A stretch of DNA of 64,000 nucleotides from Providencia zhijiangensis (GCF_030315915.2 NZ_CP135990.1:2914001-2978000); one strand, 5' to 3'. Counted from the first letter of the stretch, positions 1 to 8,402 are shown. Made by a program: numbers and translations. The notes: generated by a model not told the origin, from the sequence alone.

Positions 1-450
1 TAAAACGGGCAGTTCCCCATATTGAATAATTTGGTAGGCAACACCGGAGAAAATAAACACCACAGCGAGTTTTTCTGCAAAAACTAAGCGCTCTCGCAAA
101 AAAATCACCCCAAGCAAAATGGAAAATAAGGGATTAATAAAATAACCCAAGCTCGCAGCCAGTACTTGTCCATGGGTTAAAGCATAAGTGAAGGTTGTCC
201 ACGACACCGCCATAATCGAGGAGCTAAAAAAACATAGTACAATTGAACGTTTATCTGCCCACACTTGTTTCCACAGGGATTTATTCTTGATAAGCAACCG
301 AATAAAAAATAAGAACGGAAGAGACCAAATCAATCGTTGCGCCAGTAATTCCATGGCTTGAGCATCTGGAAGTAACCGATAAAACAGCGGGGTTATCCCC
401 CAAAGAATATAAGAAAAGATAGCTAATGCTACCCCGGAACGCAGCAACAT
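1..450 (-). CDS. rarD: RarD-type EamA family transporter, C-terminus cut by window edge
   Basis: Reading the minus strand from the ATG at 448-450 gives 150 codons with no stop, running off the left edge. The peptide starts MLLRSGVALAIFSYILWG and continues through the hydrophobic helices and charged loops typical of RarD, an inner-membrane member of the drug/metabolite (EamA) superfamily. RarD proteins are near 300 residues, so about half is present. About five transmembrane segments are visible. The true substrate of RarD is not well established; its chloramphenicol-related name is historical. No obvious partner lies next to it: upstream is a 640-base AT-rich gap and then a LuxR-type regulator on the other strand. 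Confidence 0.8.
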   Translation of the reverse strand, partial: MLLRSGVALAIFSYILWGITPLFYRLLPDAQAMELLAQRLIWSLPFLFFIRLLIKNKSLWKQVWADKRSIVLCFFSSSIMAVSWTTFTYALTHGQVLAASLGYFINPLFSILLGVIFLRERLVFAEKLAVVFIFSGVAYQIIQYGELPVL

Positions 451-1092
451 AATTTATCCGTATGAAAGTGTGGTTGATTTTTCTTCTCTATAATACGCCA
501 ATAACGGAAAGATAATAGGTTGAAGTGCAAACTATCACTAAGGTTATCGACCAATTTATTCACACTAAACACTTTTATTAATGATATGAAAACCTATAGT
601 GCAATATCTTTTAAGGAAATCATTACGTGTATTCACTCATTTTTTTTAGAGTGCATTGCAATTTTACGGAGCGAATTTTAATAACTTCATCACAAAACAT
701 AAAAACAGATAAAAAATATCAAGGCGGATGATTAATTAAATTTCATAAAATTGCTAATAGTGCTTTTTATGACTAACATTTTGCGATATTATTACTTAGC
801 TAAATAACATTATTTTCATGTTATCTAGAAAACATAATAATCGTAAGACAAGCTTAAAACTCTATCTTGTTACAAAACATTAAACAGATGTTACGTTTTG
901 ACACATACTTTAACTTTTGTTTCTTTTTTATATTAAAATTAGGCTAGTACTTTTTTTAATATCAATTACGTTCAGCAATAATCTATAAAAAAGAATAGTT
1001 GGAAATATATTGCCATTTTCATCGGTAAATTATTCTCATTCTATTAAACTACGTTAATTTGAATGTCAAATCCGTTTAACAGGAGTTTGGTG
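451..1092. other. AT-rich intergenic gap between divergent rarD and luxR-type gene
   Basis: About 640 bases of very AT-rich DNA between divergently transcribed genes. It must hold both promoters. No ORF with a credible ribosome binding site, no tRNA and no clear long dyad were seen. Its length and base composition resemble the nucleoid-protein-silenced upstream regions common for regulators in this family, which is inference only. Confidence 0.5.
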
Positions 1093-1722
1093 ATGAATAA
1101 CGCCATTCATGTAATCGTTGAAAACGATAATGTCTTTAAGAATAAACTGAAATCAAAGATGGAATCTTTAGATTTTATTTTTAAATTCTATAATGACGAA
1201 GAGGTATTTATTAGTACTTATACTTACCCTAAAGAAGAGAATGCAAAGGATTGTGTTTTATTATTCGTAGGCAATAACTCAAGTCATATTAATAAATTAA
1301 AAAACCTTACTCAATCTTTAGCCGTTGTCCCTGTTATCGTCATCGCAGAAGAACCTTCCGCGGCACTATGTAGAGACTGTTTCAAGGCTGGGGCCTTTGA
1401 TTTCTATGCATTTCCATTTGATGACAGAGTGTTTCTAAGCGCTATTCAAGGAGCTAATGAACACTTTGATAAACAAAATGAAAATCATAAAAAATATATC
1501 TATTTAGCCGATAAATTCGACCGTCTTTCTGCAAGAGAGCGTGAAATCATGGACATGATTTTAGACGGGAACACCAGCAGAGAAACGGCTGAAAAACTAT
1601 CATTATCACCAAGAACCGTAGAAGTACACCGTTCAAATATTTATACAAAACTAGGAATAAAATCACTGCCTCAATTAATCCAAGAGTATGAATATATTAA
1701 TACTTATTCTGCAAACGCTTAA
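1093..1722 (+). CDS. LuxR/FixJ-type regulator with degenerate receiver
   Basis: A 209-residue protein. The ATG at 1093 is chosen over the in-frame ATG at 1063 because AGGAG at 1081-1085 sits 7 bases before it, while nothing like a ribosome binding site precedes 1063. The C-terminal third, around residues 145-200, is a clear LuxR-type helix-turn-helix (LSAREREIMDMILDGNTSRE, then SPRTVEVHRSNIYTKLGIKS). The N-terminal 120 residues follow a response-regulator pattern, but the strand that should carry the phospho-acceptor reads CVLLFVGNNSS with no Asp, so normal phosphorylation is unlikely. No histidine kinase is adjacent. It probably acts as an orphan DNA-binding regulator; its targets are unknown. 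A strong hairpin terminator follows. Confidence 0.75.
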   Translation: MNNAIHVIVENDNVFKNKLKSKMESLDFIFKFYNDEEVFISTYTYPKEENAKDCVLLFVGNNSSHINKLKNLTQSLAVVPVIVIAEEPSAALCRDCFKAGAFDFYAFPFDDRVFLSAIQGANEHFDKQNENHKKYIYLADKFDRLSAREREIMDMILDGNTSRETAEKLSLSPRTVEVHRSNIYTKLGIKSLPQLIQEYEYINTYSANA

Positions 1723-1749
1723 TTATCTTTATTCACCAGACACCCTTCC

Positions 1750-1787
1750 TGCCTAATGGTTTATCAAAAAACCATTAGGCATTTTTT
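1750..1787 (+). terminator. Rho-independent terminator of the LuxR-type gene
   Basis: Perfect 10-bp stem GCCTAATGGT / ACCATTAGGC (1751-1760 and 1771-1780), 10-base loop, followed by ATTTTTTC. It lies 28 bases after the stop codon. Confidence 0.9.
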
Positions 1788-2219
1788 CTTCCTCGAGATC
1801 ATCCAGAAAAATACAATTAAATTTAGATTTTTATTTAGATAACGATTTAGTTTAATCATTTAACTTAACTATCCACTTAACTATTCGGCTAACTATTTTT
1901 CACTATCAAACTTAGCATAACGATTATGCATTCTATTTCGCTTTATTAATTCATCACCCTAAAATAACTATTTTTTAATCAATAGTGGAAAATTAAATAA
2001 ATTGCACTATCATTTTTATACAAGGAAACTGTTACTCTAGTTATTAATAACAAAAATCGCATTTATAGCTAAATATAAGATTAATATATTTAGTTTAAAA
2101 TAAAATATAAACCTATATATATCCCCATAGCCATTTACTCTAACTGTGAGTATGCGTATTCACTGAAATAAAAATCTATAACGTCAAATTAAAACCAATT
2201 CCTAAAAAAAAGCGTACTG

Positions 2220-2419
2220 AGATCAACATACTTATCGACAAGATAGGTTGATAATCTTAGCTCTTTTTCATTTCTTCTCTTTCGTTTCGCTGCAAGGCGT
2301 GACTGAGCCCGCAATCAATATGCATTGATAGTGGGCTTAGTGATTACCGTAAGGCTGTGTGATTTGAATGCTTCGAACGTTTTCAGCATTGCTGCTGAAA
2401 ATCAGTAGAAGCTTTTTTT
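2220..2419 (+). ncRNA. Candidate small RNA with three hairpins and intrinsic terminator
   Basis: Three successive dyads occur in an otherwise featureless gap. The first is ATCAAC...GTTGAT at 2222-2252. The second is an imperfect 13-bp stem AGCCCGCAATCAA / TTGATAGTGGGCT at about 2306-2338. The third is the nested hairpin at 2370-2412: inner TTTTCAGCA/TGCTGAAAA, outer GCTTC/GAAGC, then seven T. The last has the form of an intrinsic terminator on the plus strand, yet no plus-strand gene lies upstream for 600 bases. A small RNA of 100-200 nt ending here is the simplest reading. I could not match it to GcvB, GlmY/GlmZ, ArcZ, Spot 42, SgrS or FnrS from memory, and no promoter could be placed with confidence. 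Confidence 0.35.
2370..2419 (+). terminator. Nested-stem intrinsic terminator
   Basis: GCTTC (2370-2374) pairs with GAAGC (2408-2412), enclosing a perfect 9-bp stem TTTTCAGCA/TGCTGAAAA with a TTGC loop. Seven T follow at 2413-2419. The T-run lies on the plus strand, so it does not serve the minus-strand gene to its right. Confidence 0.7.
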
Positions 2420-2465
2420 ATTGGCAGGACTGTTTTTATTGACGGAACTGTTTTTATTAACATAG

Positions 2466-3098
2466 CTATAGCTTGTATTCGCGAATATCAATCTGATACT
2501 GCTTCAACTTGCGCCACAGTGTCGTACGTCCCATATTTAACGCTTGATGCATCTCCTGAATTTTTCCGCCGTAAGCCAGTGCGGCTTCGATAATTAACGC
2601 TTTTTCCACTTCATGAATGTTCAAGTCATGGAACAGATTATGTCCGAGAGTCTTCTCTGAAAGTTTTTGCCAGTAAAAGTGACACTTCAACTTTTCACTG
2701 ATTTCTCGCCCTAGGGTAAGAGTGAGTGCTAACAATATATTGCTGCTGGTTGGCTCCCCACGTAACACCAACGTGGCTAGCAACCGCGTTTCATCATAAA
2801 TAGGGGCAAAATAATAAGTATGTCCTTGTGAGTTAATCGGCTGGTCATCTAACGAAGTGACCTGCATTTGAGAGAATATCCAAGATGGCAACATAGCGCC
2901 GCTGTCTGATTTACGGTTAGACCATAAGGTTTGACCATATTTATCCAACAACATTCCTTCAATGTCGAAATCATGGATAGGTGATAAGCCACTTGTGATA
3001 GCTTCACTTGCCAGTTGTATCAATAACTCCGGATTAATGGAGCATGAAGATTTTTCTGTAAGCTGTGCGAGTTTGGGAATTGTAAAATCAATAGTCAT
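2466..3098 (-). CDS. Fis-type helix-turn-helix regulator lacking the AAA+ domain
   Basis: 210 residues. The last 45 (EKALIIEAALAYGGKIQEMH ... GRTTLWRKLKQYQIDI) are a Fis-family helix-turn-helix as found at the C-terminus of sigma-54 activators such as DhaR and PrpR. The first 150 residues look like a PAS/GAF-type sensor (MLLDKYGQTLWSNRKSDSGA, then HTYYFAPIYDETRLLATLVL). The central AAA+ ATPase that would contact sigma-54 is absent: no Walker A motif and no GAFTGA motif. It is therefore not a conventional sigma-54 activator. An AAGG-type ribosome binding site precedes the ATG. No metabolic operon is adjacent, so its targets are unknown. Confidence 0.7.
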   Translation of the reverse strand: MTIDFTIPKLAQLTEKSSCSINPELLIQLASEAITSGLSPIHDFDIEGMLLDKYGQTLWSNRKSDSGAMLPSWIFSQMQVTSLDDQPINSQGHTYYFAPIYDETRLLATLVLRGEPTSSNILLALTLTLGREISEKLKCHFYWQKLSEKTLGHNLFHDLNIHEVEKALIIEAALAYGGKIQEMHQALNMGRTTLWRKLKQYQIDIREYKL

Positions 3099-3199
3099 AA
3101 TCAGCCTTATTCTTCGATAAGTATTCTCTCTGATTATGTCAAGTTGTCAGTTAAGTTTTATATCCTAGATCAAGTTATGATTTGATAGATTTTGGCGGG

Positions 3200-3213
3200 A
3201 TGATATAGATCAA
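3200..3213. promoter_or_regulatory. FNR-like box upstream of the Fis-type regulator
   Basis: ATGATATAGATCAA is, on the minus strand, TTGATCTATATCAT. It differs from the FNR consensus TTGATnnnnATCAA only in the last two bases. It lies about 100 bases upstream of the regulator start. One near match in AT-rich DNA is weak evidence. Confidence 0.3.
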
Positions 3214-3228
3214 GTATTTGAAATATAG

Positions 3229-3285
3229 AAAAAACCCAAAACAGTGGGTTATATCGAAAAAAGCCTGCGAAAGTGATCCGCAGGC
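3229..3285 (-). terminator. Tandem intrinsic terminators after rimO
   Basis: On the minus strand, AGCCTGCG/CGCAGGCT (8 bp, arms near 3262-3269 and 3279-3286) is followed by six T. About 10 bases further on, AACCCA/TGGGTT (3233-3238 and 3245-3250) is followed by another T-run. Both lie 30-85 bases beyond the rimO stop. Confidence 0.85.
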
Positions 3286-3315
3286 TAAATTTTGAGCCAG
3301 ATAATAGCCTATTTT

Positions 3316-4650
3316 TTATTCGCTAACAACGGTGCCCCACAGGTCATATTCATCAGCATGCTCAATCAGCACTTTAACGATATCCCCTGCTTTCACATCA
3401 AACTCGCCATTAAGGTACACCATGCCGTCAATTTCTGGCGCATCGGCCATACTACGGCCTACAGCACCTTCGTCATCGACCTCGTCGATAATAACTAAAA
3501 GCTCGCGACCCACTTTCTCTTGTAAGCGCTGAGTGGATATCTCTTGCTGAAGCTGCATAAAGCGATGATAACGTTCTTCTTTAATCTCTTCAGGGACTTG
3601 ATCAGCCAGTTCATTCGCTTTTGCGCCTTCAACTGGGCTGTATTTAAAGCAACCGACTCTATCTAATCGCGCTTCTTGTAAGAAATCCAATAGCATCTGG
3701 AAATCTTCTTCTGTTTCACCAGGGAAACCAACAATAAACGTCGAACGCAATGTCAACTCAGGACAAATTTCACGCCAACGTTTAATACGCTCTAACGTTC
3801 TTTCTACCGCACCCGGACGTTTCATCAGTTTTAAAATTTTCGGGCTAGCGTGCTGTAATGGAATATCCAAATAAGGTAATACTTTACCTTCGGCCATTAA
3901 TGGGATCACATCATCAACATGTGGGTATGGATAAACGTAATGCAGACGAACCCAAACGCCCATAGACGCTAACTGTTCACATAATCCAACCATGCTGGTT
4001 TTTACTGGCTGACCATCCCAGAACCCTGTACGGTGTTTAACATCCACACCATAAGCAGACGTATCTTGAGAAATCACCAGTAACTCTTTCACACCTGATT
4101 CCACTAAACGTTTGGCTTCATTTAGTACATCGCCAATGGCACGGCTATCTAAGTCACCACGCATTGAAGGAATGATGCAGAAAGTGCAACGGTGGTTACA
4201 GCCTTCCGATATTTTTAAGTAAGCGTAATGTTTTGGCGTTAATTTTACGCCTTGCTCTGGGACTAAACTAAAGAACGGATCATGCTCTGGTTTTGGCACA
4301 TAGTGGTGAACGTGATTTAACACTTGTTCATAACTATGTGGGCCCGTAATTTCTAATACCTTCGGGTGAACTTCACGGATTTGGTTCTCTTTTGCGCCCA
4401 GGCACCCTGTCACAATCACTTTACCATTTTCGTTCAACGCTTCGCCGATAGCTTCTAACGATTCTTGAACGGCACTATCAATAAAGCCACAGGTGTTCAC
4501 GATAACCAGATCGGCATCGTCATAGCTAGGAACGACTTGGTAACCATCAGTACGCAGCTCCGTTAAGATACGCTCTGAATCAACGAGATTTTTTGGACAG
4601 CCAAGCGAAACAAAGCCAATCTTTGGCACTGAATTCGTATTTTGCGACAT
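3316..4650 (-). CDS. rimO: Ribosomal protein S12 methylthiotransferase RimO
   Basis: 444 residues, matching the usual length (E. coli 441). RimO is a cytoplasmic radical-SAM enzyme that methylthiolates Asp88 of ribosomal protein S12. The N-terminal UPF0004 domain begins [19 protein letters not shown], with cysteines also at VNTCGFID and VTGCLGAKE that bind the second Fe-S cluster. The radical-SAM CxxxCxxC motif is CNHRCTFC near residue 150. A TRAM domain ends the protein ([20 protein letters not shown]). It stands alone, with a tandem terminator downstream. Identification is secure from near-identity of these blocks to the E. coli protein as remembered. Confidence 0.97.
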   Translation of the reverse strand: MSQNTNSVPKIGFVSLGCPKNLVDSERILTELRTDGYQVVPSYDDADLVIVNTCGFIDSAVQESLEAIGEALNENGKVIVTGCLGAKENQIREVHPKVLEITGPHSYEQVLNHVHHYVPKPEHDPFFSLVPEQGVKLTPKHYAYLKISEGCNHRCTFCIIPSMRGDLDSRAIGDVLNEAKRLVESGVKELLVISQDTSAYGVDVKHRTGFWDGQPVKTSMVGLCEQLASMGVWVRLHYVYPYPHVDDVIPLMAEGKVLPYLDIPLQHASPKILKLMKRPGAVERTLERIKRWREICPELTLRSTFIVGFPGETEEDFQMLLDFLQEARLDRVGCFKYSPVEGAKANELADQVPEEIKEERYHRFMQLQQEISTQRLQEKVGRELLVIIDEVDDEGAVGRSMADAPEIDGMVYLNGEFDVKAGDIVKVLIEHADEYDLWGTVVSE

Positions 4651-4827
4651 AGCTCACTTCTTTATTGTGTTATAGATGTTTTTTTAAAAAATGGGCTGGA
4701 TTTTACCTGAAGTATAGCGGGAATTGTATATTTTTTTGGCGGTGGGAATGACAAAACGGTTACTTGTGCAGTTAATCCTATTGATGCCGATAACATTATT
4801 TAACACACTAATAATGAGATATTTCTA

Positions 4828-5211
4828 ATGAAGAAACTACTGCTCCTATCCATACTTTTTAGCTCATCACTCTATGCCTCTGAAGCTGATGTTGGAAAAG
4901 TATGTAAAGCAGCTTCCGCTGCAATGTTTGGTCGTGATCATAAAATCATGCAATTAGAGAAAATTGAATCTGCAGTTGCATATGTACACTACATCAGACC
5001 TGTTGACGGAACACAGTGGGCAATTAAGTGCAAGCTAATAGGTAATCAAGTGATGTGGGCATCTAACAACCCAGATAGTATCGGGCGTTGGAGAGATGAT
5101 CCATTAGATGAAAAGGTATTTTATAACGTTAAAGATGATCAACTCAGTATCACCGAAATGTACAGTGATGGCTCAAATATAAAAAAAACCTATCCTGTAA
5201 AAGAACTTTAA
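4828..5211 (+). CDS. Small secreted protein of unknown function
   Basis: 127 residues. A classic Sec signal peptide (MKKLLLLSILFSSSLYAS) is probably cleaved after Tyr-Ala-Ser, leaving a mature periplasmic protein of about 109 residues. Two cysteines (in GKVCKAAS and WAIKCKLI) could form a disulfide. The rest (YVHYIRPVDGTQWAIKC, VMWASNNPDSIGRW) resembles small beta-rich enterobacterial proteins that I cannot name. GAG lies about 9 bases before the ATG. It stands alone between rimO (divergent) and a convergent gene. Confidence 0.65.
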   Translation: MKKLLLLSILFSSSLYASEADVGKVCKAASAAMFGRDHKIMQLEKIESAVAYVHYIRPVDGTQWAIKCKLIGNQVMWASNNPDSIGRWRDDPLDEKVFYNVKDDQLSITEMYSDGSNIKKTYPVKEL

Positions 5212-5288
5212 TTATTTCAGTGATAGTCATGCAATCATAGAAAGCTGTTGATTTACTAATTGCAAAAATGAGAAATGGCATTTCGAGC

Positions 5289-5322
5289 GAAATCCCCGCG
5301 CCATTTCTAGCGCAGGGATTTC
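5289..5322. repeat. Inverted repeat between convergent genes, possible terminator
   Basis: GAAATCCCCGCGC (5289-5301) pairs with GCGCAGGGATTTC (5310-5322), a 13-bp stem with one mismatch and an 8-base loop. No T-run on either side, so it is not a textbook terminator. Its place between two convergent genes suggests that role. Confidence 0.5.
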
Positions 5323-5342
5323 ACTCAGAAAAACAGCAAAGA

Positions 5343-6272
5343 TTAGCGGTTAATTGAGCGGGCGATACGGGAATAGGTGTGCCTAACACCACGGATTACA
5401 ATACTGTAATTCAAAATATTCTCTGGCAAGGCAATGCCGTTATAACCTGAGTCACCAATATGATGTAAATCTGTTCCTGCCATTTTGCACATTAAAGCAA
5501 TCTGGCGGATGGTTTGCAGATCAGCCCCTTCTTGGGACGTGCCAATCGCCGTCATGGTCATCACTCGCTGAGAATGGCAATAACTCACCATTTTCTGCAC
5601 AAATTCCGACGATATTCCCGGAACGGTTCCCGGTGCTGGCAATAAAATAATATCCGCACCGCTCTCTATAAAGGAATGAATATCCTCTTTGGTAATTAAT
5701 TGCTCAGCAGACGCATTGAGGACTCCCGCTGCATGCATTTTCCCCGTAATAAGAACGATATCTTCCCCCACCACCGCTTTGAGTTCTTTGAGGCTTTGGT
5801 TGATTTCTTGGTTAGTGACACCATTACCCGGATTCCCTGTCAGGACAATAATATCTGCCCCCATCTGTTTTAATTTCAAGGCATTTTTGACAGTGGCCAA
5901 ACGCCCTTCAGAAATTTTCCACTGTTTATCTTGATGGGGATTATTAAACCCTGCAGGAACAGGTTCCAAATTCACGCCAATTGCACGTCCTGTTAAGTGC
6001 TTTAAGGTACGGATAATGTCATCGGGTGCAATGCCTTCTGGTAAACCTTGCATCACAGGATTATTCACATCAAAAACATTCAATAGCAAAATATCTGCAC
6101 CTTGGCTTGCTGCCAGTTCCGCATTAGTGACGTTCATCAAGACGGGCTGAATAGTCCCGATAGTTTCACTCACCAGTAATCGCCCTTCGCTGGCTTTAAT
6201 CGCTTCTAGTAAGTTTTTCTTGTTCATTTTTGCAATTTCAGAAGCGGAACAATCCAAATAACGTTTTTGCAT
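5343..6272 (-). CDS. TIM-barrel-like protein of unknown function
   Basis: 309 residues. The sequence alternates hydrophobic strands and glycine-rich turns in the manner of a (beta/alpha)8 barrel: GADILLLNVFDVNNP, IGVNLEPVPAGFNNP, GADIIVLTGNPGNGVTN, IVLITGKMHAAGVL, GADIILLPAPGTVPG, RVMTMTAIGTSQEG. It resembles a family often found beside sugar phosphotransferase genes and annotated inconsistently (haloacid dehalogenase-like, PEP phosphonomutase-like, domain of unknown function). No such neighbours are present here. The ATG is preceded by GAGG at 8 bases. No signal peptide or membrane segment. The catalytic role is unknown. Confidence 0.7.
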   Translation of the reverse strand: MQKRYLDCSASEIAKMNKKNLLEAIKASEGRLLVSETIGTIQPVLMNVTNAELAASQGADILLLNVFDVNNPVMQGLPEGIAPDDIIRTLKHLTGRAIGVNLEPVPAGFNNPHQDKQWKISEGRLATVKNALKLKQMGADIIVLTGNPGNGVTNQEINQSLKELKAVVGEDIVLITGKMHAAGVLNASAEQLITKEDIHSFIESGADIILLPAPGTVPGISSEFVQKMVSYCHSQRVMTMTAIGTSQEGADLQTIRQIALMCKMAGTDLHHIGDSGYNGIALPENILNYSIVIRGVRHTYSRIARSINR

Positions 6273-6488
6273 CTCCAGTACCTCGATTTTATACCTAATA
6301 AATACCGATCAACGTTTCGACTATAGCATGTGAAACCCACTACGGTGTCTGAAGCAAATCACCTTTCTAACACTTATTTTTTATCACTAAAAAAGAAAGC
6401 ATTAACACTTTGATTAATATTAAATTTAAATATATTCATAGTAAGGATTGGATATAAGCCTAAAACATTCTGCTTGTTTTTGATTAAT

Positions 6489-6507
6489 AGTAATGATTAT
6501 CATTATG
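6489..6507. promoter_or_regulatory. Fur box of the iron-uptake operon
   Basis: AGTAATGATTATCATTATG matches 15 of 19 positions of the Fur consensus GATAATGATAATCATTATC, including an unbroken ATGATTATCAT core. It lies about 32-50 bases upstream of the first gene of an iron-transport operon, which supports Fur repression when iron is plentiful. Confidence 0.85.
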
Positions 6508-6538
6508 CTTCTAACTTCATTCAGGTAAGGATGTCACA

Positions 6539-7096
6539 ATGAAATTCGCTTATCAGGCAGCCGTTTCGGGCTTAGCCTTATTCTCTCTATCCGCCTTTGC
6601 TCAAGAGTATCCTCTCGGTCACCCAGTCATTAAAAACGGCATGGAAATTCAAGGTGTTTATTTACAGCCTATCACCATGGACACCGAAGAAGGTCATCAC
6701 AAGATGGCTCACCTGCCAGCGGATAAAGCCGACGTTCACTTAGAAGCCGACATCCACGCCGTAGAAGATAACCCGAACGGCTTTGCAGAAGGCGATTGGA
6801 TGCCTTACTTAACTGTCGAATATACCGTCACCAAGCTGGGCGATAAACCACAGACTCAATCAGGCACCTTTATGCCGATGGTAGCGAGCGATGGTCCTCA
6901 CTACGGTGAAAATATTAAACTGGATGGTAATGGTAAATATCGCGTTACTTATAAAATTTACCCACCTTCACACAATCAACAAGCTGCTTTCGGTCGCCAC
7001 ATTGATAAAGAAACTGGGGTTGCGCCTTGGTTCGAACCGTTTGAAGTCTCTTGGGACTTTGACTATGCCGGCATAGGTCGCAAAGGCAGTTACTAA
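6539..7096 (+). CDS. P19/FtrA-type periplasmic iron transport protein
   Basis: 185 residues with a signal peptide (ends SLSAFAQ). The mature protein belongs to the P19/Tp34 family, periplasmic copper-containing iron-binding proteins that deliver iron to an FTR1 permease (FtrA of Bordetella, FetP of E. coli, P19 of Campylobacter). Candidate metal ligands include the His residues in VHLEADIHA, the Met in AEGDWMPYL, and Met/His in TFMPMVASDGPHYG and AFGRHIDKETG. It is the first gene after the Fur box. A hairpin with a short T-run separates it from the next gene, so it may be made in excess over the membrane components. Confidence 0.9.
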   Translation: MKFAYQAAVSGLALFSLSAFAQEYPLGHPVIKNGMEIQGVYLQPITMDTEEGHHKMAHLPADKADVHLEADIHAVEDNPNGFAEGDWMPYLTVEYTVTKLGDKPQTQSGTFMPMVASDGPHYGENIKLDGNGKYRVTYKIYPPSHNQQAAFGRHIDKETGVAPWFEPFEVSWDFDYAGIGRKGSY

Positions 7097-7114
7097 TTTT
7101 TCAATGATGCGCTG

Positions 7115-7154
7115 AGGGCTTTCGCGGGGGTAATATTCCGCGCGAGCCCTTTTT
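7115..7154 (+). terminator. Intra-operon hairpin, likely partial terminator
   Basis: AGGGCT-TT-CGCGG (7115-7127) pairs with CCGCG-CG-AGCCCT (7138-7150), an 11-bp stem with a small internal loop, followed by TTTTT. It lies between the P19-like gene and the cupredoxin gene of the same apparent operon. Confidence 0.7.
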
Positions 7155-7197
7155 CGCTAGTAAGGAACTCTCTATTTTCAATAAGTTTGAGCCAACA

Positions 7198-7536
7198 ATG
7201 AAAACACTACTCAGCTTTTTACTGGTTTTTATTTGCGCATTACTTCCACAATCTGCCTTAAGCGCCGAAAAATATACCGTTGAATTAGAAATGAAAAATG
7301 GGGATTTAATCCCTCGCGTTCTGGAAGTGCCAGCAAAAACCATTATTCGTATCAAAATTACCAATACCGGCACTGAACCCGCAGAGTTTGAAAGCCTGCA
7401 ACTGCGCAAAGAAAAAGTATTAGCCCCCGGTGCCAGTTCCGTGGTGGTCATTGCACCGTTAAAACCAGGTAGTTACACATTTTTCGACGATTTCCATCTG
7501 TCACATCCAAAAGGCGAGATCATCGCTAAAGAGTAG
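7198..7536 (+). CDS. Periplasmic cupredoxin-domain protein (FtrB / EfeO N-domain like)
   Basis: 112 residues with a signal peptide ending LPQSALSAE. The remaining 90 residues form a single cupredoxin-like beta domain (EVPAKTIIRIKITNTGTEPA, VLAPGASSVVVIAPLKPGSY). This corresponds to the N-terminal domain of E. coli EfeO or to FtrB of the FtrABCD system, where it is thought to oxidise or bind iron/copper before transport. The stop is 8 bases before the FTR1 permease gene, indicating co-translation. In E. coli this domain is fused to the M75 domain; here they are separate genes. Confidence 0.8.
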   Translation: MKTLLSFLLVFICALLPQSALSAEKYTVELEMKNGDLIPRVLEVPAKTIIRIKITNTGTEPAEFESLQLRKEKVLAPGASSVVVIAPLKPGSYTFFDDFHLSHPKGEIIAKE

Positions 7537-7544
7537 GACTCAAC

Positions 7545-8402
7545 ATGGGACAAGTTCTCTTCGTAGTTTGGCGCGAAAGTTTTGAAGCGCTATTAGTTAT
7601 CGGCATCATCTATGCGTGGATCAAACGCCACCCTGACGCTCGCAATGGGATGAAATTCCTCTGGGGCGGAGTTGGACTGGGTATCGCCATGTCCATCTTA
7701 CTCGCACTGCTGATTTACGGCGTATTCAATGTCCTTGATGACACTGGACAATCTATTTTCATGATAGTCATGGAGATCCTCGCCTGTATCTTGATTGTTC
7801 AAATGGTCTATTGGATGAACAAAAGCGGCGGCTCGATGAAAAAAGAGCTGGAATCGGGTATTAATCGTAATGCAGAACACCACAGTTGGTGGGGCGCAAC
7901 CTTGATTATCGCTATCGCGATTGCCCGTGAAGGCAGCGAAATTGTCGTTTTCCTTTCCAGTTTCATCATGTCGTTAACCGCTGAAAATGCTAACGAATTT
8001 ATCTTTGAAGTTGCCGCGGGTGTCGTTATTGCAGGTATGACGCTGTACGCCTTCTTACTCACTAACCGCATTATTTCGTGGAAAATTTTCTTTAAAGTCA
8101 CTGGCGTGATTTTACTGTTCCTCGCCCTCTCCTTATTGCTCAGAGGCGTCGAAGAGATTTCAAACTTAATGATTGAGTTTGACTATCCAATTCCTGAATT
8201 TTTAATCTACCCAGCATGGGATACCAGCGCATTACTGGATGACTCCGGTGTGGTTGGCAACTTTATCTCATCATTCTTTGCATACCGTTCACAGCCAATT
8301 TGGCTCAGTGTCATCACCTTTGTTATCTATTGGGTTGTGATCCTCGCACTGTTTGTTTGGAGCAAAAAACATGCCGCTAAACGGAACTTACAAAATGCGT
8401 AA
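7545..8402 (+). CDS. FTR1-family high-affinity iron permease
   Basis: 285 residues, seven predicted membrane helices. It carries both REXXE iron-coordination motifs of the FTR1/EfeU family: RESFE in helix 1 (WRESFEALLVIGI) and REGSE in helix 4 (AIAREGSEIVVFLSS). It moves iron across the inner membrane. AGGACTCAAC precedes the ATG. The 3' end overlaps the start of the M75 gene by 8 bases. Equivalent to EfeU or FtrC. Confidence 0.93.
   Translation: MGQVLFVVWRESFEALLVIGIIYAWIKRHPDARNGMKFLWGGVGLGIAMSILLALLIYGVFNVLDDTGQSIFMIVMEILACILIVQMVYWMNKSGGSMKKELESGINRNAEHHSWWGATLIIAIAIAREGSEIVVFLSSFIMSLTAENANEFIFEVAAGVVIAGMTLYAFLLTNRIISWKIFFKVTGVILLFLALSLLLRGVEEISNLMIEFDYPIPEFLIYPAWDTSALLDDSGVVGNFISSFFAYRSQPIWLSVITFVIYWVVILALFVWSKKHAAKRNLQNA

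Larger units (their letters stand above)
1788..2465. other. Long AT-rich gap; holds a structured segment near its right end
   Basis: From 1788 to about 2200 nothing beyond AT-rich DNA is recognisable. The last 250 bases are less AT-rich and contain consecutive hairpins (listed separately). A tandem imperfect repeat is also present: TTGGCAGGACTGTTTTTATT at 2421-2440 is followed at once by a near copy beginning GACGGAACTG that ends near 2458. Confidence 0.5.
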
